Below are positions 22,170-34,997 of a stretch of DNA of 64,000 nucleotides, piece after piece. The notes beneath the pieces are model-generated. The model ran no database searches. It saw nothing but the letters and a program-made list of their open reading frames with translations, and had not been told where the DNA came from. Positions within the stretch are counted from its first letter, which is position 1; each line of letters starts with the position of its first letter. Position numbers and translations under genes: made by a program. The stretch spans positions 1 to 64,000 of the forward strand of contig JAPXFQ010002640.1 in assembly GCA_028564705.1 (NCBI GenBank), given 5' to 3'. The stretch comes from Apricaphanius iberus. Taxonomy: Eukaryota; Chordata; Actinopteri; Cyprinodontiformes; Aphaniidae.

Positions 22170-22586
22170 TTTGAGTGCATCGTTCTTATGTACTGTATTG
22201 GTAATGGTTAAAGTTAATCGATTCATGGAACAGATACTTAAAATGTGGAAAATGCAATACTTTCACAGAAACTTTTAGTTTTTCATTTGAAATTTTACTT
22301 TGACTTTTTCCTGCCATTTTTATTAATATTTTTTTTTTCTTATTCAACATAATTTGTTGTAAAATGCAGAGAAGAAAATAAAACCTGTCTTCCAACTCAT
22401 TGCAATTCTGTCTGTGGTAGAAATATCGGCATTGGTACTCAGTATCAGCAATTACTCAGATCCAAGTATTGGATTCATTCAGTAATTCATTTGTTTGGAC
22501 CGGTATGGGATCAGTTTCAACAGATTATGAAACTTAGATATCTGTATCGGTATTGAAAACGAAAAAAGTTAATCAGTGCATCCCTA
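22170..22586. mobile_element. hAT-type MITE (GGGATGCACC family), left end worn
   Basis: The right end AATCAGTGCATCCCTA and subterminal GTATCGGTATTG match the family. Internal text AATTTGTTGTAAAATGCAGAG and CCTGTCTTCCAA is shared with 15190-15558. The left terminus is not recognisable. Confidence 0.65.
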
Positions 22587-22689
22587 ATTTTCGGTTTTGT
22601 GAAGTGGAAGGAGAAGATAATGTGGGTTAAAAGTTTTCTTCACAAATACAATTCCAAAAAGTATGATATGCGTGTGTATGACTGTCCCT

Positions 22690-23290
22690 GAGTTATAACA
22701 ATTAAATTAATTCAATTCCATTCACTTTTATTTATATAGCGCCAGTTCACAACAAATGTCATCTCACAAACATTCCAATCAGTTAAAAAATTTTCTATGT
22801 AAGGAATCCCAGTAGATTGCGATGAGTCATCAACGTGATGTTGTGCACGGATCATACTGAGCAAGCATGCAGCGACAGCGGAGAGAATTAACTCCCCTTT
22901 AACAGGAAGAAACCTCCGGCAGAACCTGGCTCAGTACAAGCGGTCATCTGCCATGACCGTGTGGGGGTCTGAGAAGACAGAGAAGAGACAACATGGAGGA
23001 TGCTCAGTCACTTATAGAATCATCTGGGCAGATGCTCCCCGTCCAGCTGGGGACTTTATAGTTGAGCAGGGTACCAGACCGTGTTGAGCTTCTATGGGGA
23101 GAAAAATACTGAGAAAAAACTGGGTTAACAATCATAATAACAGCAGAAAAAATATATGTAGAGAGTGGTAGAAGAAAAAAGTAGAAGAGAGAAGAAAAGT
23201 GGTCAGTCTGTCCTCCAACAGTCTAAGCCTATAGCAGCATAACTACAAAAATAGCTCCGGATAACCTAAGCCACTATCCAGAAGCTTTAT
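22690..23290 (-). repeat. Composite interspersed repeat with LINE/SINE 3' terminus
   Basis: Starts with the reversed tail TTTTATTTATATAGCGCCAG, TTCACAACAAATGTCATCTC, then CATACTGAGCAAGCATGCAG, AACTCCCCTTTAACAGGAAG, AAACCTCCGGCAGAACCTGG. This family is very common in fish. Partial copies lie at 9362, 36055 and 38900. No protein frame is seen. Confidence 0.7.
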
Positions 23291-23421
23291 CATAACATTC
23301 CGAAATAAAACCAGATTTAGATTTAGCTTTATTGGTCATGTTTGTGTGAAAAAACAAGGATTTTGACTTGGTTTACACCCTCACAGTGCACATTTAATCT
23401 TTAACAAACTTGAGAAGAAGA

Positions 23422-23770
23422 ATGTGGCAGACTTGGTAGAGCTGTCACCTTGCAAAATCAAAGTCCTGGGTTTGAATCTTGGTCTAGGCTCTTTCTGCAT
23501 GAGTTTGCATTTTCTCCCTGTGCATGCATGGATTCTCTCTGTGTAATCCTTCTTCATTCTACTGTCAAAAACATGACTGTAAGGTTAACTGGTCTCTCTA
23601 AATTGTACTTAGATGTGTCTGCACGGTTGTTTATCCTGGGTACCTGTACGATTCCCTGTGATGGACTGGTGACCTGTCCAGGGTGTACTTCATCTCTCAC
23701 CCAGTGCCAGCTAGAATCAAGCACCAGTCCCATGACGACCCTGCAAGGATGAGTGGGTATAGAACATGTA
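23422..23770 (+). mobile_element. tRNA-derived SINE
   Basis: The tRNA-like head has A box TGGCAGACTTGG at 23424 and B box GGGTTTGAATC at 23468-23478. The body includes TTTGCATTTTCTCCCTGTGC, and the LINE-shared tail GATGGACTGGTGACCTGTCC runs to a GATGAGTGGGTATAG end. It fits the common fish SINE class with an L2-like 3' tail. It shows the RNA polymerase III promoter parts but is diverged. Confidence 0.8.
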
Positions 23771-24124
23771 AAGCACGTTCACATGTTACTGCACCAGAGA
23801 AGAAACTGGGTCTGTGGAGACTGTTTTTTTACATAGGCGCTTCTTAACTCTGGCCTGAAGGCAAAAGTCTTCTGTACAGGTTGTGTGAGGTCTGCAGAGA
23901 TTTTTTTTTACCCTAGAACTGTGTAAGTGCTGGTCTGTGTGAACATCAGCCCTGATCATCCTCGCTGCAGAGCTGATTGTTTGTTTGGGCCAAGCCACAA
24001 TGGGATTAAAAATAATAATTATTAGCAAAAAAAGACATTTAAAAGGGGTTCAAAACCCAAGTAAACGAAAGCAAATTAAATAAAAAATAAAATGAAAACT
24101 AACAGAATACAATAAATAAATAAC

Positions 24125-24453
24125 TAGGATGACACAATACACTTTTTTCAAACCAGTATGATACCGATATTTTGATCTGACTACTTGCAGATAAAGAGTA
24201 CCCATGCCGATAATTCTACAACAAAAAATAACAATGAATTGTAAGACAGGTTTTAATTTCCCCTCTGCTTGTTACAACAAATTATGGTGAATTAGACCAA
24301 AAAAAAATAATACAAAATAATTTAAATAATACAAAATAAAATTCAAATGAACCTTTTTTTCTGAAATTCTTGCAGAGTTTCCACATTTTATTGGTTCATG
24401 GCATCGTTAACTTTAACCAATATGAGTACATTATTGGTATCGGTGCATCCCTA
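24125..24453. mobile_element. hAT-type MITE with perfect 8-bp target duplication
   Basis: 329 bp. The right end reads GGTATCGGTGCATCCCTA and the left end is TAGGATGACACAATAC, slightly worn. Identical TAAATAAC flanks lie at 24117-24124 and 24454-24461. The flank is itself AT-rich and low in complexity, but the exact match in register with both termini is convincing. Same family as 15190 and 22170. Confidence 0.85.
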
Positions 24454-24461
24454 TAAATAAC

Positions 24462-26900
24462 GGTCAATCTTAAACTGAAATACCAGACAAAAAAACATTT
24501 ATAAAAGGAGCCATGGAAACTCTGGAGGAGCAAGACAGCATTACAGCTCATCTGGGAAAATATATTAACAGCGGGGCAACACATAATAGCAGTTTCAGAC
24601 AGATATTTGAAAATAGAGACACTTTTTTTCCACAAACCTACCCTACCTGCATCTGATAAACAGCAACATTGCTCTATTCGGATGTGTCGATGCTTTTGAA
24701 GGGGCAACTAAACCTGTATCCTGTAATCAGCCCTGTCTTGGCATGCTTCATCATGGCACGTCTAGTGTGTGTTAATGGCACCAACTGACGTGTGTCAATT
24801 GAAGAGACACACACACTGTGTGCGTTCCTGCTGCGCTTATCTCTTCACTCTCTAAAATCTTGCCAGCTGTAAATGACATGCGGCTGTAAATGGAATGAAA
24901 GGGGATACTATGAAAATTGAAAACCCATATACATAACATATATCATATAACATGTGTCATATACATATATACAGTATAACGTATGTCATCCAGATAAGAT
25001 CAGAGGTTTGGAATGTAAGAGAACAGCAAATATTTCCATTTGCATCAATGCTTTCGCAAGGCTTTTAGATACATATAGCCTTGAAAAATAATCACACAGT
25101 GACAAAAGTCCAGGAAAACCTGACAAGATATTTGAACAAATTCCACAAATCTATCAATTTACATCATGAAATCTAATTTATTATGCATAACAATTTAATT
25201 ATTAAATTAGTTTCAAAACTGGGATGTTTTTTCCGGTGAAAAAAGTTTTTTTTTTTTTCTCAGCATGCCACCAGTGTCAACTCTATATCCATGAGACAGA
25301 ATTTGCATATTTTGTTGAACATGAAAAAACCCCATTAACTGGCAAATTTGATGATGGACGTGACAGATGAAAAGTTGCAGCTTGCATAGAGGTACTATAG
25401 ATGTATTATATATACATAGATATTTTTTTTCACTGGTCTTCAGGGGCCTCAGGCTGTTGGATAGGTCAGTACATTCAAATGCAGAAATTGAGTCTCAGTG
25501 TAATCCATACTCAAAAAAATGTGCTTGTTTCTGCAAGATAAGCAGACACCCAAGATATAATAAGTACTGGCATATCTGAATGTGAAAAATACATTTATTA
25601 ATATCTAGAGGGCAAACAAAGTTTGGGACTACATGCTATATGTTTATCTGACTCCAACAGTGAAAACTACTGTGCATTTTTCTATCTATAATGGTCTGTC
25701 AAAAAGGAGAGTATGATCATAGACCGTTTATATGAGTATGACTATACAAACATAAACTCAACTTGTCATAACGGGGAAAGACTGAAGAATCGGCATCCGA
25801 GTGACAGTTTCAAATTTGATCAATTTTGATCTCAGTAAATTCTGTTCCAATAAATCTGCGTTGTTGTGTCTTATTCTGAAAAATCTATCTGCCCCCCTTA
25901 CAGATTTCTTCATTTTTTGCCTTTTTGTCAAATTGAAATAGTTTAAATCATCAAGTTTTAATATCAGACAAGGATGACAATAATATATATAAAAAGAGTT
26001 CACGAATGACCATTTCATTTATTGAGGGGAATCCCCATGCACGAATGTGCAAAAAATCATTGTCCCACCCATTTTAAATCATTAACAGAGGTGGGTAGAG
26101 TAGCCATAAATAGCACTAAAGTAAAAGTAGCACCACTTCAACATAGTTTTTGATCAAGTTAAAGAAAAAAAGACAAAAAAGAAACACTCAAGAGTAAAAC
26201 TGTTTTTGGTAAAAAGGCTAATCAAGTATTGAGTACTTGTTTTGAGATGTTAAATATGATATAATATTCAAAAATGATGTAATTAGGCAAAAATATAAAG
26301 TTGTGTGCAATAGTTTCTGGTTCTGAGCTTATCTGGTTTCTTTTTCTCACGATAGGCCTCAGTGAGACGAGAGGAGAGAAGAGGTAGGGATCCTTGCAGT
26401 AGTTCAAGGTGAGCTAAATCAGATGAGGTACTGGCAAAGACCTTGTGAAGCTGAGTATTGGTGGTCTGGAAGGTGACAATGATGGTCCTTGGGCTGCAAA
26501 GGGTTTGTGTGGTGACGGAGGAGGGTTCAAGGAGGTACAGTACGTTGTGCTGGTGAGGCATATTCCACTGTACATTGTACAGGAAAGTAAACGCTGAGCC
26601 TGGGGTGTTTTACTACAATACAGGAGCTGGAGCGGGGTTTTTCCTGGTTTGTACTTCATGAGTTGTATTTGACTGATGCACAAGGGTGGCTTTTGGTATT
26701 TTGGTATTTTTTAATAAGCTCCAAAGGTTGCAAATGTAGCACAGCTGTGCCGTTTAAAACAAATTTATTTATAAATTTGATATTTATTAAACTCTCCTCT
26801 GAGACGGCATGCTCTCCAGAGCAGGAACTGCTGCAGAATCAGTTGGCTCTGTCAAGACAATATTAAATGTTAACAGGTTTAAAAATATAGTCATATAGAA
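24462..26900. other. Intergenic, no gene seen
   Basis: AT-rich DNA. Open frames here are short and without recognisable domains. A TATACATATAT-type low-complexity patch lies near 24,925-24,985. Confidence 0.4.
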
Positions 26901-26908
26901 ATGATATA

Positions 26909-27340
26909 CAGTGGTCCCTCGTTAATTGCAGGGGCCCTCAAAATAACTGTAGCCCCTTACCACACACTTTATACACTTTTTTCAGACATACATGAACATT
27001 TACTCACAGTTTTCACTAGGTTTCATACTCTCAAAGTTCAAACCTTTGTAGATTTTAAGTATTATTATGGAGCGTTTTTTCTCCGCCTGTGCGCCACTTT
27101 GGTGCGCCTTTTTCCCCTAGCAGGTGCCAAGGGTAGTTATGGGTATTTTTTGTGCTGTTTTTTTTTTTTCTACTGGACGTGAAGGTTATCAAAACCAGAC
27201 ATGATACATTTGGCAAGCGCAGGAGACACGACACAGATAAGATTGGCAATTGACTTCAATCAATCAGGACGCAGAATGCAATGCGCGTTACCGAAAACTG
27301 TACTGTGCAATACAAACCGAAAAACCGATGGCGTGAAGGA
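26909..27340 (+). mobile_element. pogo/Tigger-like element fragment
   Basis: Starts with CAGTGGTCCCTCGTTAATTG directly after TA, the terminus of pogo/Tigger DNA transposons (TA target). Internal TTGACTTCAATCAATCAGGA is typical of this group. The far terminus is not found, so the boundary is approximate. Confidence 0.5.
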
Positions 27341-29685
27341 TAAATAGCCTACTGTTTATTAGAAAACAATAACATATATATACCTATATGACAACTTGCA
27401 TAAATGAACTGCCTACTTTAATTCATTGTACACATACCTTCTGTCTGGGACTCCCCTGCTACTTCAGGCTGTCCCTGGTCTTTGTTGCTGCTGGTCTCCC
27501 TTCGGGGGGAGGAAGGGGTCGAGAAACCCCATGACAGCGGAGAACTTCCATTTCCTCCCCGGTCCTGCTGCTGATCCACTCCTCTTCTCCTTCTCCATCA
27601 TCTTCTCCTTCAAATAAGTGACCCTGAGGCTCTTCCACTTTCTGAAGCAGATTTCCTCTGAATAAACACATTATCTTGTTGGCAGAGTAGTATTTGTACA
27701 TCAGCGGGAAAATAATAGTGAAATAGCGGGAGAGTAGGCGGGCTTGCTGGCTTGTGCGCGGCTTCACCGGCGGGTCAGTATAAGCTATCAAAAGCAAAAT
27801 GAATTTACCAGGTCGCCAAATCTCTTCACTTATACTCCTCAAAGCTAGGTCATTTTTAGTCCTGTCTTTGTAGAGAATGCAGTTGGTGTCCTAGCTACGG
27901 CATTGATCAGCCTTTCCTCCATGTTGGGTGAAGAATGAATGGCTATGGCTGGACCTACCTGCCCGTCTTGTGCCCCTGTGAACTGGGTGGTCAGAGCATC
28001 ACGTAACCAGGCTACTTATTGGTTTACGTGGCGCAACTTGAAGCTGAAGTTCAGAGTTTGAAGGTATTGTGAGCATAATTGTTGGTATCATAGAAGACAC
28101 AGAGGAGAAAGAGTACAATATATCTAACAGGGAAAAGCATGGGCCGACCCACAAACCCTCATTTCATTTTGTAAATGTATTTCACATGTTTTCAGTACAT
28201 TTAACGGTGCAACATATCAGCAAAACCTCAAAATACGCGGATCACCAAATGATAGTAACTGTAACCAGGAGACCAGATGATACAACCAGATGGTGTAACT
28301 TTAGATGATTTATTTACCCTCTGGAGTTTGAAGGAAAAAATCCTTTGCGAGGATCAAAAGACTTTTCTCAAGAGAAAGGGATCCAAGCTTCTCCTGATTC
28401 AGTTCCAGAAGGAGAGAGACGAGGGTTTCACTCAGTGAAAAGCCCCCTACACTATCCAGATAGATTATGGCAGCGTTCTTGCTCCAAAATTTAAGACCAC
28501 TCCCCAGTATGAGTTTCATAGTCATTGTCCAAATGTCTCCAGATTTGTACAGATGTGCTTACATTCACCTCCTGCCAGTGCTAGGCAAGCTTTACAGTAG
28601 TGGCAACAAAATTCTTTAACTTGGGGCTGGATACCTTTGAACAATCTATTATTATACAAAAGTCGGATTAATATGTTTAGATAAACACTTTAATCCTTTA
28701 TGTTTAAGCTTTTTAAACCAATAAAGTGATGTAAATGAATGACAAATGGATGACTGATTACAATGAACAAGCAACAATGAGCTTCAAGAGCAAACAATGA
28801 AACATTTTTTGGTCATAACAGTGTACATCTTAACTTTTACAAGGAAAACAAACAAATATGATCAGATCTGTTTTTTACATGGGTCATATGAGCAGTTGTG
28901 AAGTGTAACATTATAAATTAGGTTTGTCTGTTTTGGTGTACTTTAAAATATGTTGATCATACTTCTATTAACAGAATCAAAGCATCTAATTCATCCTTTT
29001 CTATCTCAGAATATTTCCTCTTTTACAACCAGGAAAAAGATCCAGCCTTGACTAAATCCTTTCAACATCTTTAATATTTTTGGAGCCATCACCGTATAAA
29101 ATATACTCCCTTTCACAGATTTCCCACTTTGCTTTTAGCTTCTGTGATCTTTGTAATATGTTAGAGCTGACACCTGAGTCTCCATGTTGACCAGTCAAAA
29201 GTTTAATCCCAGATTAAGCAAGAAAGCCGATTTACACTTCCACTTGTTTGTAAGAATTGCTTGTATTTTATTGCTGAAGGGTTGTTAAAAATCACCAGAT
29301 CAAATCCCATTTAGATTTACTTAAGTTAATGCTGATGTTTGGCAAATTCTTCCCAGCATCTAGTTATTGTTCTACTTAACATGTTTGCTTCATCAGCAAA
29401 TTTACTGATACTACTCCCAAAGAGATCAACCACACCCTGTGTGTGGTTAATTGTGTTTCCCTGAACTCAAAACAGCCAGATGTAATTTCGTCTCTGCCCT
29501 CACACACGTTGAAGAACTTTCTGAAAGTTTAAATTCCATAGGATTTAAAATGTCAGACCAACATTTGCAGATACAATACCTTTCTTTTGGGAGAGTTTTT
29601 TTTATTAGGCTTAGGAGTGTGTTCATATACTTTTTTTACCTTTCTCCCATTTTTTTTTTACTTTCTCCACGCTAAACAAGTCTTC
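27341..29685. other. Intergenic, no gene seen
   Basis: Contains a GC-richer patch (27,460-27,620) and an ORF on the minus strand (27459-27842, 127 residues, acidic-rich centre) without recognised homology. I would not call it a gene: no intron signals or domain support it. Confidence 0.35.
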
Positions 29686-29689
29686 CACA

Positions 29690-29830
29690 CACTTTGGTGC
29701 TAAGCCATTCATTGATTAATAACCTAGTGAAAATATTCTGAAGTCTGTTCTCTGAGCAACAGGGAGCCAATGTGAGGACTTTAGAATTGGGGAGATGTGC
29801 TGAAGGTCCTGTCTGTTCATGTCCAAGGGC
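29690..29830 (-). mobile_element. L2-clade LINE fragment
   Basis: GCTAAGCCATTCATTGATTA, TATTCTGAAGTCTGTTCTCT and GAGCAACAGGGAGCCAATGT match the corresponding part of the LINE copies at 11,308-11,370 and 51,610-51,690. Confidence 0.65.
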
Positions 29831-31084
29831 TGTAAGAGAGGGCATTCCATTTGCTGCGTTAAGCACTGTGATGTTGTGCAGCACCTGCTAGCTTCTATCT
29901 TGTTTTTGTTTTTCTCATTGGCTCCAGGTTTTGGTCTATTTCAGGGACATGTTCTGTGACCTGGCCTACAATAGCAGCATTTCCGAGTATTTTTGCCATA
30001 TTTAATTATTTATTTATTTGGCGGAGTTGTAAAAAAATTCAATATTTGCTTCTGGCTTGCAATTTTGTTAATTACCTGCCCTTTCACCAGTGATTTCACC
30101 TTTGATTTCACCTGTGATTTCACAGCACGTCATTGTTAATCTTATCAATAAAATATATTGATTTGCTTTATTGAATATATGTCTTACCTGTTCAGCAGAA
30201 ATGTGTGCAAAGCTGTGTCAGTTTGAAGCCTTTCATTATTCGATGGTTGCCTATCTTCATGTTGAAAAGCATCTCTTTTTTAAATCAGGGGGGGGGCACA
30301 TATCAATGCAACACCCCACTCCAGTCTCTAAGGCATTTTTCGAGTTTGTCGCCGTATTTCCCTTTGTTTTTCTTTCTGAAGTTGATGTAGCCCTGGAATG
30401 GCTAACTATTTAGCAGAAGTTTGCTGTGACTTCTCCATGAACGCTCTTTGCTATTATGGTGGAAGACACAGGGCCTGTCAGCACGGCCTCATCTCCAAAG
30501 ATCTGTGTGATGTGCATGCACGTTGATTGACAGGCGACACAGCAGAAACTGGAATTTTATTGGATAAAAAAAAATTGCTAGTCAGTGTGAATTGCATAGG
30601 GGTCTATGGGAGGAAGGAGGGACTTAAGAAAAATAAGATATGTTGTGGAGCACTAGCCTTTTATCATAGCACTGAACCCCACATAATTTTAAGGATATAT
30701 AAAACTTAAATAAATAAATAAATCCTCCGGAATGCAGCTTTAAAATGCCGGGGCTAAGTTTGTTTTCTACGTACCTTTCTCTGCAGGGTGTAACTGGCAG
30801 CTGCTCCACCAGGTCTGTCCAATCAGCCTTATTACCTGTGCTGGATAAAAGGAGAGCTGTTGCTGGAGGCTGGTGCCAGATATAGGAAAAGCGTTTAATT
30901 CTGCTTTGAAGCTCCACACCCTAAACAGTTGGTGGCAGTAATGCACCAAGTTGGTATGCCTATACATTTAAAGATGAAGAAGAAGAGGCTGGTGCCAGAT
31001 TATTCCCCTTCCCAGCATGGTACAAGGCCAAACTCCTGTTCCTGTTTTTCCTTGCATGTATTTTGTTAACCTATATGATTACTT
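29831..31084. other. Intergenic, no gene seen
   Basis: Contains three tandem TTTCACC/TGATTTCACC units near 30,085-30,125 and a G7 run near 30,290. A TTGGTGGCAGTAATGCACCA piece followed by GAAGAAGAAG at 30,927-30,990 is a known kind of fish repeat, but I cannot classify it. Confidence 0.35.
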
Positions 31085-31590
31085 AAGCTTGGTTTATGCT
31101 TGCCGCGTCCGCGAGGTCCACACGGCTCCACGCGGCTCCACGCGGCCAAATTACGTCATTTCAGCAACCACGCCTCTCCCCGCAGCCTCCTCCCGCCCCA
31201 AAATTTCCACACCGCGCACCAAGGAAAATTTGTAACTACACGGAAGGTCCCGCGCGGAAAAACATGGCGGACTGGCAAGAGCTAATTTTGCCGGAGGTTC
31301 GTAAATAGACATCTTTATGATTCGGCCGATAGAGAGCACTATGATCAACTGTGTTTTAATGGAAGAGAGGACAGTCTCCTTTTTCGTCTTTTTTCCTAAG
31401 TAAACAGCATAAAAGTTCTGCTTTGTTAAAGCTCACGGATATCACCATCTTGTAAACAACAGTGATTGCTACTTCTACTATGGTGTAGTGTTGTATGCAT
31501 GCTGTAGAGCCCTACGCCGCCCCCTACAGTCGTCAAGAATATTGGCTCAAGCAGGGACAAGCCGCAAAAAGTATAAACGTTGCTCGAAGG
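31085..31590. mobile_element. Possible Harbinger-type MITE, GC-rich end
   Basis: The left end GGTTTATGCTTGCCGCGTCC, followed by repeated CACGCGGCTC, resembles fish Harbinger elements. A weak inverse match (CCGCAAAAAGTATAAACG) lies near 31,562-31,580. A short reading frame, MADWQELILPEVRK, begins at 31,264. The right boundary and target duplication are uncertain. Confidence 0.35.
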
Positions 31591-32610
31591 CGTCTCGGCC
31601 GGTTCCACACATCTCGTTTCCACGCGAAATGTTCATGCGGCAAGCCAACCCCAAGCTTTACCCTCCTCGTTCTCCCTTGAAGACTGGAAATCTCCTGATT
31701 GCTTGCAGCCTTCCAAGTACTCTCCACTGTTTGCTCACGTTCAGATTCCTCCTTGGTCAGCCTCCACGCTGCTCTCACCTAGAAAGTAAACCATACTCGC
31801 CTTCTCAGTCATCCCTCCCAGAGGTTCTGCCAGTCCACCCCCCACATTCACCAACAAGAACTGAAGAAACAAGATAAGGAACTATAAAATCTACAAGCCA
31901 CCCATCCCCTACTTATTTTAGTTCGCTGTTTCATACATCCTGTGGTGTATTCTGTTGTATTGTAACCTGTTTTATTGTGAAGGGTAATCCTCAGGGGGTC
32001 ACTCGGGCCTATCTCCATCTGTCAATGGGCTTGACTCATGCAACATAGAAAATCTTATTTAAGACAACACTGACAAAGATTTGTTGGGAAGACAAGCTCT
32101 TTTGTGTTGTAAGTGGAAAGCTTTTTTTCTGAGTTAGTTAAATTTGAAAACTAAATCATATCAACAATTATAAGTTATCGTTTTTGTGGTGTACAACATG
32201 TCAATTGAATTCTTATGCACGTAAACACGACACATACCTCCCCATGTCATCCCTACTCCAAGCTACAAGTAAGATCAACTTCTTCCCATTTAATATCCCC
32301 ATCAAACCTCCACAATGTTCAACTTACTCATATTAATCACTTACCTGTTCTTTCTCCAATTTACATCACCCGTCAACCCACTTACCGGTTCTCCTCACCA
32401 GTCCAGTGTTCCCGTCCAGAGTTGCCATCATCGTCCCCTTTCTTAGCATCAAATCTTTCAATAAACTGTCTGGGGTTGTTGCAACATCTAGAGTCCTTGA
32501 ACACACGTCATGAAAATCAGTTTGTTTCAAGCATTTTTTGTGAAATATAAGAGTTATTGAATTTCATATAGCTCAATTCAGTTGATCTACACACATTCAT
32601 CTGTGTAAAG
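31591..32610. other. Intergenic, no gene seen
   Basis: Somewhat C-rich, with overlapping open frames of up to 129 residues lacking domains. It could be a decayed repeat. Confidence 0.35.
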
Positions 32611-32618
32611 TCACAGAG

Positions 32619-32847
32619 TCTATTTCCAGTGGTCACTTGGGACTGGGTACACCCTGGACAAGTCACCAGTCCATCACAGGGCAACACGGACAAACAATCA
32701 TGCACTCACAAATTCATACCTAAGGACAATTTAGAGACTGATGAACCAACTACAGTCACTTTATGGAATATGGGAAGATCCCATGGGCGAGTTAGAACCA
32801 CTGATCTTCTTTCTGCAAGGCAAAAGTGCTACCAACTGTGCCCAAGT
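32619..32847 (-). mobile_element. tRNA-derived SINE, minus strand
   Basis: In reverse complement the head is GGGCACAGTTGGTAGCACTT and the tail is GTGATGGACTGGTGACTTGT, CCAGGGTGTACCC. Same class as the SINE at 23422. Its B box is worn (GGTTCTAACTCG). Confidence 0.75.
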
Positions 32848-33102
32848 TCAGTATAATTAAACAAAAATGTGTTAAATTAAGTTATGATCAAGGCCATTTA
32901 GCACAGCAAAAATCTGTTCATTTTTATTGAATTGAATCAAATCCAGTTGGATTTAGCTCAGCTGAGCTCAGTTCAATTGAATTTGATTTTAATTTAACTG
33001 AGTCAAATTCAGTTTACTTAAACTCAGTTGAGTTTAATTTGATTCAGTTTGTTTCAGTTATTAATTTAAACTCATTTCGACTAAATTCACAATCAATGAA
33101 GC

Positions 33103-33276
33103 TTTTCATTCATCCAGGAGTTTGTTCCAGATATGAGGAGAAGAGCTCCCTTACAACATGCAGACGGAAATTCTAATTTCTGTATCAGTTCTCCAGAGCA
33201 AAGGTACATAGATAAGCACTGGCCAATACTACAATAAAAATCTCAATAAAATGGCTTAGATCTAGGCATCTTTATC
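33103..33276 (-). repeat. LINE 3' segment, duplicate 1
   Basis: Almost identical to 34659-34838: TTTTCATTCATCCAGGAGTT, TGTTCCAGATATGAGGAGAA, CAACATGCAGACGG. It corresponds to the 3' coding end of an L2-like LINE in reverse. The low divergence suggests a recent local duplication or two young copies. Confidence 0.75.
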
Positions 33277-33611
33277 TACATAGGATGAATTTACAACTGA
33301 TGTAGTGTCAAGGCATTTTAATTACCAGACTCGTTATATGGGAACCAGTTTGGTCAAAAACATAAAATCAATTCAAAATCAGATAATTACATAATGACAG
33401 CTGGTAACAATGTGTATTAAAGTTTTGACTTATTTCTCCAAGCATTACTAGTTCTATATTATCATTGTACTTAGGGTTTCCATCCTATTTATTAACCTTT
33501 AATATAAACACACCTACATGTTGATTAAAATATGACTTAGAATTTGAAGTAACAATAAAATTGAAGCTGTGGGGAAAAAGTATTTTGATTATTTTTTACT
33601 TAAATGGTAAG

Positions 33612-33740
33612 TATGTTCTGTGATGGACTGGCGACCTGTCCAGGGTGTACCCTGCCTCTCGCCCGTTGACAGCTGATAGGCACCAGCCCCCCCGTGACCA
33701 CTGGTGGACTAAGCGGCTCAGAAGATGGATGGATGGGTAA
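33612..33740 (+). repeat. LINE/SINE tail with GGAT repeats
   Basis: GTGATGGACTGGCGACCTGT, CCAGGGTGTACCCTGCCTCT, GGCACCAGCC and a final AGATGGATGGATGG. A well-kept copy of the tail shared by fish L2-type LINEs and SINEs. Confidence 0.8.
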
Positions 33741-34192
33741 GTATGTTGTGCTAAATCATAACCTTAATCTAAAGAAAGACATGAACCAGAACCCATTCAA
33801 ATCTCTTATTTTACCTCCTCCATCTTGGTTTTATCCAGGGCATCCATAGATCTTCAGGACAGATAAGAAGTTAGTTGTTATGCTGATCCATTTAAAAAAA
33901 GTAATATTGCAATCTTTCATTAATAAAGCATGGAAGCACTTTTTGTTAACAGATAACTGAAGCTTTGCACCGAGTTGTAATTTCAGCTGACTGTTGAGGT
34001 CTGTTTGTCAGTGTAGGGGTGGGGCTCATCTCACAGTCAGGTTGCAGCATCTCAGTCACAGTGATTGGCTCCGGCACCGTGAAACAGCATCACTGATGCT
34101 ATCTGTTCCATGTGCTTGCTTGTCTTTCTGTCTGTCTGTCTTTTAGTTAGATACATAACTCAGAAATAGGTGGATTTTGATAAACTGTCGGG

Positions 34193-34194
<2 letters not shown>

Positions 34195-34225
<31 letters not shown>
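34195..34225. repeat. (AT)n microsatellite
   Basis: About 15 uninterrupted AT units. Confidence 0.95.
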
Positions 34226-34229
<4 letters not shown>

Positions 34230-34464
34230 TATATTATTATATGTATCATTAATGCTAAAGTGTGTTTCCATGGTCTAGGAAGTTAGACTTAGATCACAAC
34301 TTCTGGTGGTGGTGGTGGTGGGGGGTACCTTGGTTGAGGTCTGCGCCCTCCAACTCCTTTTCTAGCTTAGTGAATGTGATGACAGTAAACAGATGGCATT
34401 CTTTAAATTATTTTCTCCTCTTTTGTTCTGTCTGACTATTTGTCAGAGATCCATCTCTGCCTTG

Positions 34465-34870
34465 AAGGCAAGGCAAGGCACTTTCTTTGTACAGCACACT
34501 TTCAACACAGGCAATTCAAGGTTACATTAAGAAAAGAATAAAAAGGAATAACAAAATGAATTAAAAAAGAATAAAAAGCAAAATCATATCAGTTACTCAT
34601 AGGCAACTCTATATAAATAGGTTTTTATGTTTGATTTAAAAGAGTTCCGTGTCTCTGCAGCTTTTCATTCATCCAGGAGTTTGTTCCAGATATGAGGAGA
34701 AGAGCTCCCTTACAACATGCAGACGGAAATTCTAATTTCTGTATCAGTTCTCCAGAGCAAAGGTACATAGATAAGCACTGGCAATTACTAAAATAAAAAT
34801 CTCAATGAAATGGCTTAGATCTAAGCATATTTATGATGGCCCAGTCAAAGTCCAAACCTAAATGTAACTG
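34465..34870 (-). mobile_element. L2-clade LINE 3' end, minus strand
   Basis: AAGGCAAGGCAAGGCACTTT, then TTTGTACAGCACACTTTCAA, is the reversed LINE terminus with its CCTTG units. It runs into GTTTTTATGTTTGATTTAAA and the 34659-34838 duplicate segment. Confidence 0.75.
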
Positions 34871-34997
34871 ATTGGAAAGAGCTCAAATTTGTTATTTAAA
34901 ATCTTAAGAACTAGGAAGACCACAGCAGAATCTTACATTAACATTTACCCAAGGAAGTGCTCATTGAAGCATTTATTTCATAAGCCTCTTTTTTTAC

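Noticed and set aside
27459..27842. 127-residue minus-strand ORF with acidic stretch
   Set aside because: The acidic run comes from a low-complexity CTTCTCCTTC-type tract; no homology is recognised.
31488..31877. 129-residue plus-strand ORF, Pro/Ser rich
   Set aside because: Several overlapping frames of similar length on both strands indicate composition, not selection.
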